This document shows, one piece after another, positions 17,492 through 26,616 of a stretch of 64,000 nt of DNA. The stretch's first letter is position 1, and every line of letters starts with the position of its first letter. The notes beneath the pieces are model-generated. The model was not told where the DNA came from. It made no database searches and worked only from the letters and a program-made list of their open reading frames with translations. The DNA is from Amycolatopsis rifamycinica (GTDB lineage Bacteria > Actinomycetota > Actinomycetes > Mycobacteriales > Pseudonocardiaceae): NCBI RefSeq assembly GCF_000695625.1, contig NZ_JMQI01000050.1, forward strand, positions 62,001 through 126,000. The letters are read 5' to 3'. Position numbers and translations under genes: made by a program.

Positions 17492-17929
17492 GCGGGCAGG
17501 GGCCGGAACTCGCTTGTTCTGCCGCCGGATCCACCACAACGCCGGGCCGGCCACCAGCCAGGTGAAGACCACGAAACTCCCCAGCGGCAGCACCGTCAGC
17601 GCCGCCGAGCGGCCGGCCACCCGGGCCAGCTCCGGGTCGGACGCGTCGTACTCGATGCGGACCAGCTGACCGGCCGCCAGGCCGTCCGGGTACAGCACCC
17701 CGTTCGCCGGGCTGTGGACGATCCCGTCCGGGGTCTCGAAGTGGATGATCGTCCGGTCGAACGCCACCGAATCCACCGTGGCCGTTGCCGTGCCGAGCTG
17801 GGCCGAGATCGCTCCGTCGTTGCGGATCGCCGCGAACAGGAGGCACACGCACATCACCGTGAGGAGCGAGGCGACGCCGAGGGTGGTCCACCACCCGACG
17901 CGCCTCGCCCGCTCACCTTTCGTGCTCAC
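17489..17929 (-). CDS. DUF3592 membrane protein
   Basis: This 146-residue protein has two transmembrane helices (about residues 12-34 and 108-133) flanking an extracytoplasmic beta-rich domain with the family pattern RIEYDASDPELARV near residue 88. Its function is unknown. The start is GTG. A similar DUF3592 gene lies between menD and mgtA in mycobacteria, so this is part of the conserved neighbourhood. Confidence 0.82.
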   Translation of the reverse strand: MSTKGERARRVGWWTTLGVASLLTVMCVCLLFAAIRNDGAISAQLGTATATVDSVAFDRTIIHFETPDGIVHSPANGVLYPDGLAAGQLVRIEYDASDPELARVAGRSAALTVLPLGSFVVFTWLVAGPALWWIRRQNKRVPAPAR

Positions 17930-17951
17930 GCCGCGAGCGTAGCGGTCTTGC

Positions 17952-19478
17952 TCAGCCCGCGTGTTCGGCGGCGAGGAACCGGTGGTTCGCCTGGATCTGG
18001 TCGTACGAGCGCGGCTTCACCGAAGCCGGAGCCGGGGCCGCGGCGGCCCGGAAAGCGGCGACCGAACCGTTCGGGCCCACCGCCGGCTTGCCCGCCGTGT
18101 ACAGCCATGTCTGGAACAGGTCGTGCAGCGGCTTGCCCGAGATCTTCTCCGCCAGCGCGATGAACTCCAGGATCCGGCCGTCCTTGCCCGCCTTCTGCGC
18201 GTGCCAGGTCTGCAGGATCTTGAAGAACGCCTCGTCGCCGACGGCGGTCCGCAGCGCCTGCAGGGTCAGCGCTCCGCGGTCGTACACCGCGTTGTCGAAC
18301 TGGTTGTCCGCGCCCGGGTCGGCCGGGACGAGCTTCCACAGGTCGGCGTCGGCCGCGTTGGAGTCGTAGGTGTACTGCGCCAGCTCCGCGACCGTGCCCT
18401 CGCCCTCGTGCTCCGACCACAGCCACTCCGCGTAGGACGCGAAGCCCTCGTTCAGCCAGATGTCGCTCCAGCGCCCCAGCGAGACGCTGTCGCCGTACCA
18501 CTGGTGGGCGTTCTCGTGCGCGATCAGCGTCGTGTTCGAGCCGGCGCGGAAGTTGCGGGCGCCGTACGTCGGGCGGGTCTGGTTCTCCAGGGAGAAGCCG
18601 ATGCCGCTGGTCACGACGCCGCCTTCGGCCTCGAACGGGTACGGGCCGAACTGGGTCCCGAGGAACTCGTTGATCTCCGCCGTCCGCTCGACGCTGGCCT
18701 TCGCCGCGTACAGCGAGTCGCCGAGGTCGGCGCCGTAGGCGTTGATGTACGGCTTGCCGTCGGGCGTGGTCGACTCGACGACTTCGTACTTGCCGACGAT
18801 GAACGACGTCAGGTACGTGGCCTGCGGTTTCGTGCTGCGCCACTGCCAGCGGGTCCAGCCGGCGCGCTGCTTCGTCTTGCGGACGAGGGTGCCGTTGGAG
18901 ATGGCCGCGTCGCCGTCCGGCGCCTCGATCGAGACGTCGTAGGTCGCCTTGTCGGTCGGGTGGTCGTTGGCCGGGAACCACCACGCCGAGCTCTGCGGCT
19001 CGTCGATGCCGAGCGCGCCGAAGGAGCCCTTCTTCCACGCGTTGAGCCCGTCCACCGTCGCGGTCGACGGCGTGTCCGCGTAGGCGACGACGACCGTCGC
19101 CGTCTGGCCCTTGAGCAGCGGCTGCGCCGGCGTGATGACGAACTCGCCGTTGCCGGTCTGGTTCGTGAACTGCGCCGGCCGGTTGTTCACCCGCACGCTG
19201 GAGGCCTTCAGCGCGAAGTCCAGGTCGAACCGCGAGAGGTCCTGCGTGGCGGTGAGCAGCAGCGTCGTCGTGCCCGACAGGAGGTCGGTCGCGGGCTGGT
19301 AGGTGAGCCGGATGTCGTAGTGCAGCACGTCCGTGCCGCCGTTGCCGGCGTTCGGGTAGTACGGGTCGCCGACGCCGGGGGCGCCGGGCGCGGGCGCCGC
19401 GCTCGCGGTGCCGGCGAGCAGCACCGAGACGACGCCGGCCGCGAGCGCACCGAGACCGGTGCGCGTTCTTGCACGCAT
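17952..19478 (-). CDS. Secreted M1 family zinc metallopeptidase
   Basis: The 508-residue protein is a secreted aminopeptidase-like enzyme. It has a signal peptide (cleavage near TASA, residue 27), an N-terminal beta-sandwich domain, and the gluzincin catalytic motif LIAHENAHQWYGDSV near residue 300 with the third ligand in WLNEGFASYAEWLW near residue 322. The start ATG at 19478 has GGAGGA 7 bases upstream; longer frames lack a ribosome site. It is shorter than full ERAP-like M1 enzymes because the C-terminal HEAT domain is absent, as in other actinobacterial secreted forms. Confidence 0.93.
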   Translation of the reverse strand: MRARTRTGLGALAAGVVSVLLAGTASAAPAPGAPGVGDPYYPNAGNGGTDVLHYDIRLTYQPATDLLSGTTTLLLTATQDLSRFDLDFALKASSVRVNNRPAQFTNQTGNGEFVITPAQPLLKGQTATVVVAYADTPSTATVDGLNAWKKGSFGALGIDEPQSSAWWFPANDHPTDKATYDVSIEAPDGDAAISNGTLVRKTKQRAGWTRWQWRSTKPQATYLTSFIVGKYEVVESTTPDGKPYINAYGADLGDSLYAAKASVERTAEINEFLGTQFGPYPFEAEGGVVTSGIGFSLENQTRPTYGARNFRAGSNTTLIAHENAHQWYGDSVSLGRWSDIWLNEGFASYAEWLWSEHEGEGTVAELAQYTYDSNAADADLWKLVPADPGADNQFDNAVYDRGALTLQALRTAVGDEAFFKILQTWHAQKAGKDGRILEFIALAEKISGKPLHDLFQTWLYTAGKPAVGPNGSVAAFRAAAAPAPASVKPRSYDQIQANHRFLAAEHAG

Positions 19479-19599
19479 TCGAAATCCTCCAAAGGAGTGA
19501 GGAAGCAGCGCGCTCGAACGTAGCCAGCCAGGAACCACCCAGGAACAGCCGAAGGGAGGTTTCTTGCCTTTTGGGAATCCACCCGGAAAGCGGTTGACG

Positions 19600-21276
19600 T
19601 CAGCTCGCCGAGACGGCCGCCGACACCGCCGCCCGCAGGCGGGCGTGCAGGTCCCGGTGCCGTGACCGGTCCACCCGCACCTCGACGACCCGCAGCCCCG
19701 GCGCCGGTTCCAGGGCCGCCCGGAACTCCGTCAGCGTCTCCGCGACGACGTGCGGGACGCGGTAGCCGGCACACAGGGCCCCCAGGTCGGCGCCGTGCGG
19801 GGTGCCGAAGACGCGCTCGAAACTGGCCGAGTGCTCCGGTGCCCCCTGCTCCAGCAGGGAGAAGATGCCGCCGCCGTCGTCGTTGAGCACGACGATCGTG
19901 AGGTCGGGCCGCTGCTCGGCGGGGCCGGTCAGCAGCCCCGACGCGTCGTGCAGGAACGTCAGGTCACCCAGCAGCGCGTACGACGGCCCGCGGTGGACGT
20001 ACGCGGCGCCGATGGCCGTCGAGACCGTGCCGTCGATGCCCGCGACGCCGCGGTTGCGGTGCACCAGGACGTCCGGGCGCAGCCGTCCGGCCAGCGCGAC
20101 GTCCCGAGTCGGGTTGGACGAGCCCACGACCAGCAGCGAGTCCGGCGGCAGCACGTCCACCAGTTCGGTCGCCACCCGCAGGCCGCTGGGCCACGGCTCG
20201 TCGGCCAGCGTCGAAGCCACCGCGGCCGCGGCCGCGGCGTCGGCCCGGCGCCAGCTCGCCAGCCACTCCGGGTCGGCGGGCTTGGTCGGCTCGTCGAACC
20301 ACTGCCCGACCTGCCGGACGTTGTGCGCGGGCGCCGGCCAGTCCGAGTCCGGGCGCACCAGCAGCACCTCGACCGAGGCGTCCGAGAGCACCTTCTGGAT
20401 CTGCCGGAACACCGTCGGCCGGCCCAGGCAGAGCACCTGCTCCGGCCGGTGCCTGCTGATGAACTCCTCGACGGCCAGCAGCCACACGCCGGAGGAGATC
20501 GCCGTCCCGCCCGACAGCCCGAGCCCGCCGGTCTCCGAGATCACCGGCCAGCCGTGCTGCTCGGCCCACTCGCTGGCCGCCTGGACGCCGGTGTCGCACG
20601 CGATGACCAGGCCGTGCCGCGCCGAGGGCACCACGAACGACGGCAGCGCGCCGAAGTCCGGCAGCTCGGTCCAGCGCGAACCGTCGGCGCGGCCGTCGAG
20701 CGATTCGTACCACTCGCCGTCGTCGTCCAGGTCCGGGACGAGCGGCTCGCGGAACGGGATGTTCAGGTGCACCGGCCCGCAGCGCCACTCGCCGTAGGCG
20801 GCGTTCCACACCCGGCAGATCTGGCTGCGCCAGTACGAGTTCTGCCCGGCCCGCCGCTCGGCGACGGCCAGCTCGTCGAAGTAGCGGATGGCGTCGCCGT
20901 AGAGCCGGTGCTGGTCGATGACCTGCGACGCCCCCGCGGCCCGCAGCTCGGGCGGCCGGTCGGCGGTCATCACGATCAGCGGGACGCCGGCCCGGTCGGC
21001 CTCCAGGACCGCCGGGTGGAAGTTCGCGGCCGCGGTGCCGGACGTGCAGAGCACGGCCACCGGGCGGCCGGTGCGCGCGGCGATGCCGAGGGCGAGGAAG
21101 GCGGCGCCGCGCTCGTCGATGCGGACGTGCAGCCGCAGCTTCCCCGCGGCCGCCGCGTCGTACAGGGCGATCGACAGCGGCGCGTTGCGGGAGCCCGGGC
21201 AGAGGACGACGTGCGAAACGGTGTTGCGGACGAGTTCGTCGACGATGACCCTGGCCTGCGCGGTGGATGGGTTCAC
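19600..21276 (-). CDS. menD: SEPHCHC synthase
   Basis: MenD condenses isochorismate with 2-oxoglutarate using thiamine diphosphate to start menaquinone synthesis. The 558-residue protein begins MNPSTAQARVIVDELVRN from a GTG, has VVLCPGSRNAPLSIALYDA near residue 23, the catalytic glutamate segment HVRIDERGAAFLALG near residue 51, and the ThDP region GIDGTVSTAIGAA near residue 415 with LGDLTFLHDASGL near residue 440. It is divergently placed from menB. Confidence 0.97.
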   Translation of the reverse strand: MNPSTAQARVIVDELVRNTVSHVVLCPGSRNAPLSIALYDAAAAGKLRLHVRIDERGAAFLALGIAARTGRPVAVLCTSGTAAANFHPAVLEADRAGVPLIVMTADRPPELRAAGASQVIDQHRLYGDAIRYFDELAVAERRAGQNSYWRSQICRVWNAAYGEWRCGPVHLNIPFREPLVPDLDDDGEWYESLDGRADGSRWTELPDFGALPSFVVPSARHGLVIACDTGVQAASEWAEQHGWPVISETGGLGLSGGTAISSGVWLLAVEEFISRHRPEQVLCLGRPTVFRQIQKVLSDASVEVLLVRPDSDWPAPAHNVRQVGQWFDEPTKPADPEWLASWRRADAAAAAAVASTLADEPWPSGLRVATELVDVLPPDSLLVVGSSNPTRDVALAGRLRPDVLVHRNRGVAGIDGTVSTAIGAAYVHRGPSYALLGDLTFLHDASGLLTGPAEQRPDLTIVVLNDDGGGIFSLLEQGAPEHSASFERVFGTPHGADLGALCAGYRVPHVVAETLTEFRAALEPAPGLRVVEVRVDRSRHRDLHARLRAAVSAAVSAS

Positions 21277-21319
21277 CGGCACGCCCCTGGTACACCCAGC
21301 TGGTTCATGTCCACACGTC

Positions 21320-21333
21320 CTATCCTCGCAAAC
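21320..21333 (+). promoter_or_regulatory. Candidate -10 for a leaderless menB mRNA
   Basis: TATCCT at 21321-21326 lies seven bases before the GTG at 21334. In actinobacteria a -10 hexamer at this distance commonly marks a leaderless transcript. There is no Shine-Dalgarno sequence before either possible menB start, which fits. No clear -35 is visible. Confidence 0.45.
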
Positions 21334-22257
21334 GTGGATGACGCCCGAGTTTCCGAGCTGTTCGATCCGGCCGCGTGGACCGAGGTCGAAGGTTTCGCCT
21401 TCACCGACATCACTTACCACCGCTCCGCTGAGAGCCGCGGCGGCAAGCGCGTCGTGCGGATCGCGTTCGACCGTCCCGAGGTCCGCAACGCCTTCCGGCC
21501 GCACACCGTCGACGAGCTCTACCGGGCGCTCGACCACGCCCGGATGAGCTCGGACGTCGGCTGCGTCCTGCTCACCGGGAACGGCCCCTCGCCGAAGGAC
21601 GGCGGGTGGGCGTTTTGTTCCGGTGGTGACCAGCGTATTCGCGGACGGTCCGGGTATCAGTACGCGAGCGGGGAGACCTCCGACACGGTGGACCCGGCGC
21701 GGGCCGGCCGGCTGCACATCCTCGAGTGCCAGCGGCTCATCCGGTTCATGCCGAAACCGGTGATCGCGGTGGTGGCGGGCTGGGCCGCGGGCGGCGGGCA
21801 CTCCCTGCACGTGGTGTGCGATCTCACCCTCGCCTCGGCCGAGCACGCGAAGTTCAAGCAGACCGACGCCGACGTCGGCTCGTTCGACGGCGGCTACGGC
21901 TCGGCCTACCTGGCGAAGATGGTCGGGCAGAAGTTCGCCCGCGAGATCTTCTTCCTCGGCCGCGAGTACTCCGCCGAGCAGATGCACCGGATGGGCGCGG
22001 TCAACGCCGTCGTCCCGCACGCCGACCTGGAAACGGAGGCGCTGACCTGGGCGTGGGAGATCACGCGCAAGTCGCCGACGGCGCAGCGGATGCTCAAGTA
22101 CGCGTTCAACCTCACCGACGACGGCTTGGTCGGCCAGCAGCTGTTCGCCGGCGAAACCACCCGGTTGGCCTACATGCAGGACGAGGCCGTCGAAGGCCGT
22201 GACGCCTTCCTCGAGAAGCGCGACCCCGACTTCAAGGACGTCCCCTATTACTACTGA
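21334..22257 (+). CDS. menB: 1,4-dihydroxy-2-naphthoyl-CoA synthase
   Basis: MenB closes the naphthoate ring from OSB-CoA. From the GTG at 21334 the crotonase-fold protein is 307 residues. It has FCSGGDQRIRGRSGYQYASG near residue 94 and QTDADVGSFDGGYGSAY near residue 177. The Asp in DADVGSF places it in the bicarbonate-independent MenB class described for M. tuberculosis, where the side-chain carboxylate replaces bicarbonate. An in-frame ATG at 21307 would add nine residues; I prefer the GTG because a -10-like hexamer sits where a leaderless start would need it. Confidence 0.95.
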   Translation: MDDARVSELFDPAAWTEVEGFAFTDITYHRSAESRGGKRVVRIAFDRPEVRNAFRPHTVDELYRALDHARMSSDVGCVLLTGNGPSPKDGGWAFCSGGDQRIRGRSGYQYASGETSDTVDPARAGRLHILECQRLIRFMPKPVIAVVAGWAAGGGHSLHVVCDLTLASAEHAKFKQTDADVGSFDGGYGSAYLAKMVGQKFAREIFFLGREYSAEQMHRMGAVNAVVPHADLETEALTWAWEITRKSPTAQRMLKYAFNLTDDGLVGQQLFAGETTRLAYMQDEAVEGRDAFLEKRDPDFKDVPYYY

Positions 22258-23383
22258 GCTGCTCCCGGTCCACCTCGACGGCTCGCCCGGCGCCCTCGAC
22301 GCGCTGACCAGAGCCGTCGCGGACGCGCTGGGCGGCGGCCCGGCGGTGCTGCCGTTCACCGACCCCGCGCTGCGTGACGCGATGGCGCCGGACGAACCCG
22401 CCGAGCCGGGCACGGCCGTGGTCATCGCCACCTCGGGCTCGACCGGCGCGCCCAAGGGCGTGCTGCTGTCGGCCCGCGCGCTGACCGCGTCCGCCGAGGC
22501 CACGCACGCCCGGCTCGGCGGGCCGGGCCACTGGCTCCTGGCGACGCCGGCGCACTACATCGGCGGGCTGCAGGTACTCGTCCGGTCGCTGCTGGCCGGG
22601 ACGACCCCGGCCCTGCTGACCGGCGCCGGCTTCCGCCCGGACGACTTCGCGGCCGCGGCGGCCCGGCTCAAGGGCAGCCCGCGGTACACGGCGCTGGTGC
22701 CGACCCAGCTGGTCCGCCTGCTGGACGACGGCGGCGCGGGGCTGGCCGCGGCGAAGGCGTTCGACGCGATCGTGGTCGGCGCGGCGGCGACGTCGCCGTC
22801 CCTGCGCGAGCGCGCCGCGGACGCCGGGGTGCGGATCGTGCCGGCGTACGGGATGAGCGAGACGGCCAGCGGCTGCGTCTACGACGGCTTCCCGCTCGAC
22901 GGCGTCCGGGTGGACGTCGACGGCGACCGCATCCGGATCGCCGGGGACGTCCTCGCCCACGGCTACCGCCGCCGTCCCGACCTCACCGCGGAGTCGTTCT
23001 CGGGTGGCTGGTTCACGACGTCCGACCGTGGCGTTCGCCACGGCGACGGCCGCGTCGAGGTCCTCGGCCGGGCCGACGACATGATCAACACCGGCGGCGT
23101 GAAGGTGTCGGCGACCGCGATCGAGCGCTGCCTCTGCGCGCAGCCGGGGGTGCGTGACGCGTGCGTCGTGGGCGTGCCGGACCCCGAGTGGGGCGAGGCC
23201 GTGGTCGCGCTGGTCGTCCCGGAAGGTGAGCACGGAGACCTGCGCGCGGCCGTTCGCGCGGAACTGGGCGCGGCGGCGACCCCCAAGCGCTTCGAATTCG
23301 GCCCCGAGCTGCCGTTGCGCGGACCGGGCAAGGTCGACCGGGCGGCGGTGAAGGCCCGGCTCGCCCCGCGTTCGACCGGCTGA
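22199..23383 (+). CDS. menE: O-succinylbenzoate-CoA ligase
   Basis: MenE activates o-succinylbenzoate as its CoA ester for MenB. The 394-residue ANL-superfamily protein has the P-loop IATSGSTGAPKGVLLS near residue 76, the adenylate motif PAYGMSETASGC near residue 219, WFTTSDRGVRH near residue 274, and a C-terminal lysine segment RGPGKVDRAAVKA. It is shorter than E. coli MenE, as usual in actinobacteria. The start is uncertain: the first usable codon is GTG at 22199, which overlaps menB by 59 bp; no ATG or GTG lies closer to the conserved core. Confidence 0.93.
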   Translation: MTPSSRSATPTSRTSPITTELLPVHLDGSPGALDALTRAVADALGGGPAVLPFTDPALRDAMAPDEPAEPGTAVVIATSGSTGAPKGVLLSARALTASAEATHARLGGPGHWLLATPAHYIGGLQVLVRSLLAGTTPALLTGAGFRPDDFAAAAARLKGSPRYTALVPTQLVRLLDDGGAGLAAAKAFDAIVVGAAATSPSLRERAADAGVRIVPAYGMSETASGCVYDGFPLDGVRVDVDGDRIRIAGDVLAHGYRRRPDLTAESFSGGWFTTSDRGVRHGDGRVEVLGRADDMINTGGVKVSATAIERCLCAQPGVRDACVVGVPDPEWGEAVVALVVPEGEHGDLRAAVRAELGAAATPKRFEFGPELPLRGPGKVDRAAVKARLAPRSTG

Positions 23384-23397
23384 ATGGCGGCACTTCC

Positions 23398-23427
23398 TTG
23401 ACATTCACGGGGCGCGGCCGCTTGGCT
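23398..23427 (+). promoter_or_regulatory. Candidate promoter of the 47-residue secreted peptide
   Basis: A consensus TTGACA at 23398-23403 is followed after 18 bp by TTGGCT at 23422-23427, and the peptide ATG is seven bases further on. That spacing would give a leaderless mRNA. The -10 is a weak match. Confidence 0.45.
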
Positions 23428-23434
23428 ACTCACC

Positions 23435-23578
23435 ATGACGCGCTGGATTCGCACTGCTCTCGTCGGTACCGCGGTCGCGCTGGGGATCCTCCTTCCCGCA
23501 GGCACGGCGCTGGCCGACGGCCCCTTCGCGGACCCCAACAGCGGCCAGCTCGTCTGGCAGCTGCCGACCACGAACTGA
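23435..23578 (+). CDS. 47-residue secreted peptide, unknown function
   Basis: This short gene begins ATG and encodes MTRWIRTALVGTAVAL, continuing to a predicted signal-peptidase site after ALA at residue 27. The mature peptide would be only 20 residues, starting DGPFADPNSG and ending PTTN, with no cysteines. A TTGACA box at the right distance and normal codon use support it as a real gene. It sits between menE and an AfsR-type regulator on the same strand. I know of no family and give no function. Confidence 0.6.
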   Translation: MTRWIRTALVGTAVALGILLPAGTALADGPFADPNSGQLVWQLPTTN

Positions 23579-23598
23579 CCCGGGAGAACCGGGACCGC

Positions 23599-23615
23599 GC
23601 CGCCCCCTCGGCGGC
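23599..23615 (+). terminator. Possible hairpin after the secreted peptide
   Basis: A 6-bp GC-only stem (GCCGCC / GGCGGC) with a 5-base loop lies 21 bp past the peptide stop codon. No U-tract follows, so a terminator role is only possible. Confidence 0.3.
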
Positions 23616-23764
23616 ATGGGCCCGGCCCCGCTCCCGCGACCGCTCACGCGGTGTGTTCACGACTGTGCCGTGCGCATCGTGACAAAACCTTGCAGCCCGC
23701 TTGAACGAGCTGGTCGAATGCGGTGCCGGCTCGGCACGGGCCCGGCTGCGGGGAGGGTGCAGGG

Positions 23765-26593
23765 GTGGAGTTCCGGTTGCTGGGCACGATCGAAGCCCGC
23801 CAGGACGGCAGGCGGGTGGACCTCGGGCCGGTCCGGCAGCGGTCCGTGCTGGCGGCCCTGCTCGCCGACGCGAACCGGATGGTGCCGGTCGACCAGCTGA
23901 TCGACCGCGTGTGGGCGGAGAGCCCGCCGTTGCGGGCGCGCGACACGCTGTACAGCTACCTGTCCCGGCTGCGTGGCGTGCTGGCGGGCGGCGGGCTGGA
24001 GATCGAGCGGCTCGGCGGCGGCTACCTCCTGCGCGTCGACCCGGACGCGGTGGACCTGCACCGGTTCCGCCGGCTTGTGGCCGAGGCACGCGAGGCCGGA
24101 GACAACGAGGCCGCCGCCGTCCTCTTCGACCGGGCCCGCGCGCTCTGGCGCGGGGAAGCGCTGGCCGACGTCGGCACCGAGTGGGCCGACGAGCTGCGCC
24201 GTGACCTGCGGGCGGAAAAGTGGGCGGCGGAGCTCGACCACACCGATGTGCGCCTGCGCCAGGGCCGGCACGCCGAACTGGCGGCGGAGCTGACGGCGTG
24301 GACCCGCGAGCACCCCTTGAACGAGCGGCTCGCGGGTCAGCTCGTGCTGGCGCTGTACCGCTGCGGCCGCCAGGCCGATGCCCTCGACCACTACGAGCAG
24401 CTGCGGCGAAGGCTCGTCCGGGAGCTGGGGACCGATCCCAGCCCGCCGCTGCGGGAGCTGCACCAGCGGGTCCTCCGCGGCGACCCGGACCTGATCGCGG
24501 CGCCGGCAGGCACTCCGGCCGGCGCCGACGCGGTGCCGCACCACTTTCCCGCGGCACCGCCGTCGTTCATCGGCCGCGCCGACGAGCTCGCCGCGCTCAC
24601 CGCCGCGTCCCGCCCCGAGGCGGACGTGAGCCGCGTGGTGCAGATTTCCGCACTGGCCGGCGCCGGCGGGGTCGGCAAGACCTGGCTGGTCCTGCACTGG
24701 GCACACGCGCACCGCGAGCGGTTCCCGGACGGCAGGCTGTTCGCCGACCTGCACGGGTTCTCCCCGGCCGGTGCGCCGCTCGATCCGTCCGTCGTGGTGC
24801 GCGGGTTCCTCGGCGCGCTGGGCGTCGCCCCGAGCCGCATCCCGCCCGATCAGGACGCCCAGGTCGCGTTGTACCGGAAGCTCGTCGACGGCAAGCGGAT
24901 GCTGGTCGTGCTGGACAACGCGGCGAACGCCGGCCAAGTGGTCCCGCTGCTGCCGGGCAGCCCGGCCTGCACGACCATCGTCACCAGCCGGCGGCACCTC
25001 GCCCCGCTGATCACGCGCTACGGTGCGCGTCACCTGCAGCTCGACATCCTCAGCCACACCGAAGCCCGCGCCCTGCTGGCCGAACGCCTCGGCGAGCCCC
25101 GGATCGCCGCCGAGCCCGCCGCGGCCGAAGCGCTGATCAGCCTGTGCGGGCGCTACCCACTGGCGCTGGCCATCATGAGCCGGCACGCCCAGACCCGGCC
25201 CCACATCCCGCTCGCCGAGTTCGCCGCCGAGCTGCGCGACCTCGGCCTCGACGCGCTGGACCACGAAGATCCCACCGTCAGCCTGCCGACGGTCCTGTCG
25301 TGGTCCCTGCGGGCCCTCACCGGCGAACAGCGCGCCTTGTTCGCCCTGCTCGGCATCGCGCCCGGAGCGGACATCGGGCTGCCCGCCGTGGCCGCGCTCG
25401 CCGGCTCGCCCCCGCGGCGGACCGCCAAGGTGCTGAGCATGCTGGAGGAGGCCTCGCTGCTGACCCGCCGCGCCGGTGGCCGGTACGCGATGCACGACCT
25501 CATCCGCGACTACGCCGCGGCCACCGCCGACCGGGACCTCCCGCGCGAAGAGCGTGAATCCGCGCTGCGCCGGGTGATCGACCACTACACCCACACCGCG
25601 CACGCCGCCGACCACCGGGTGGATCCGCACCGCAAGGTCGTCCCGCTCCCGGCCCCGGCACCCGGCGCCGAACCCGGCTCGCCGGCCGACGACTCGGGCG
25701 CCATGGCGTGGTTCGACGGCGAGCACGCCAACCTCCTGGCCGCCCAGCGCACCGCCGCGGCACTCGGGTGGCACGACGCGGTGTGGCACCTGGCGTGGGG
25801 CCTGCACACCTTCCAGAACCGGCGCGGGCTGCTCCACGACCGGCTCGCGGTGTGGCAGGCCGCACTGGACGCTGCCGCGCACCTGCCCGACCCGGCCGCG
25901 GGCATCCGGGCGCACCGGCTGCTCGGCGACGTCTTCCTCTACTGCCGGCGGCACGACGAGGCGGTCAAGCACCTCCACGAGGCCATCACCCTCGCCGAAC
26001 AGCACGAAGACGCCACGGAAGAGAGCCTGGCCCACCACAGTCTTTCGTGGGCTTGGCAGCTGCGTGGCGACGACCACCGGGCACTCGCGCACGCCTCCCG
26101 CGCGCTGGAGCTGTTCCGCGTACTGGGCCAGCGGGTCTGGGAGGCGCGCGAGCTCAACCAGGTGGGCTGGTTCGCCGCCCGGACCGGCGACTTCGAGACC
26201 GCGCGCGGCCACTGCACGGCCGCACTGGCCCTGCACCGGGAGCACGGCGATTCCCACGCCGAGGCGGACACCCTGGACAGCCTCGGCTACATCGAGTTCC
26301 ACACCGGCCACCACTCCTCGGCGATCCGGCGCTACCGGGCGGCGCTCGCCCTCTACCGCGACCGCGGCAACACCTTCCAGGTGGCCGACACCCTCGACCG
26401 CCTCGGCGAGCCGCACGCCGCTCTCGGCCACCACGACGACGCCCGCACGGTGTGGCGAGAAGCACTCGAGATGTACCGGCAGCAGGACCGGGCCCACGAC
26501 GCCGGCCGCGTCCAGCGGCAGCTCGACGCCCTGGACGGCGACCGGTCACCGGGAGCGGTCCGGGAAGCGTCCGGGTTCCCGTCCCCCGGCTGA
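23765..26593 (+). CDS. AfsR-type SARP with NB-ARC and TPR domains
   Basis: This 942-residue regulator has an N-terminal winged helix (MEFRLLGTIEARQDG, residues 1-92), a transcriptional activation domain (about 95-240), an NB-ARC STAND ATPase (about 270-600) with Walker A GAGGVGKTW near residue 302 and Walker B MLVVLDNAA near residue 379, and C-terminal TPR helices (about 640-920). In Streptomyces AfsR such proteins link signals to secondary metabolism by ATP-driven activation. I chose GTG at 23765 because the motif begins there and GGGAGGG lies upstream. It stands alone with no antibiotic genes nearby. Confidence 0.93.
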   Translation: MEFRLLGTIEARQDGRRVDLGPVRQRSVLAALLADANRMVPVDQLIDRVWAESPPLRARDTLYSYLSRLRGVLAGGGLEIERLGGGYLLRVDPDAVDLHRFRRLVAEAREAGDNEAAAVLFDRARALWRGEALADVGTEWADELRRDLRAEKWAAELDHTDVRLRQGRHAELAAELTAWTREHPLNERLAGQLVLALYRCGRQADALDHYEQLRRRLVRELGTDPSPPLRELHQRVLRGDPDLIAAPAGTPAGADAVPHHFPAAPPSFIGRADELAALTAASRPEADVSRVVQISALAGAGGVGKTWLVLHWAHAHRERFPDGRLFADLHGFSPAGAPLDPSVVVRGFLGALGVAPSRIPPDQDAQVALYRKLVDGKRMLVVLDNAANAGQVVPLLPGSPACTTIVTSRRHLAPLITRYGARHLQLDILSHTEARALLAERLGEPRIAAEPAAAEALISLCGRYPLALAIMSRHAQTRPHIPLAEFAAELRDLGLDALDHEDPTVSLPTVLSWSLRALTGEQRALFALLGIAPGADIGLPAVAALAGSPPRRTAKVLSMLEEASLLTRRAGGRYAMHDLIRDYAAATADRDLPREERESALRRVIDHYTHTAHAADHRVDPHRKVVPLPAPAPGAEPGSPADDSGAMAWFDGEHANLLAAQRTAAALGWHDAVWHLAWGLHTFQNRRGLLHDRLAVWQAALDAAAHLPDPAAGIRAHRLLGDVFLYCRRHDEAVKHLHEAITLAEQHEDATEESLAHHSLSWAWQLRGDDHRALAHASRALELFRVLGQRVWEARELNQVGWFAARTGDFETARGHCTAALALHREHGDSHAEADTLDSLGYIEFHTGHHSSAIRRYRAALALYRDRGNTFQVADTLDRLGEPHAALGHHDDARTVWREALEMYRQQDRAHDAGRVQRQLDALDGDRSPGAVREASGFPSPG

Positions 26594-26616
26594 TCACCAT
26601 GGCGTTGAATGGCGCC

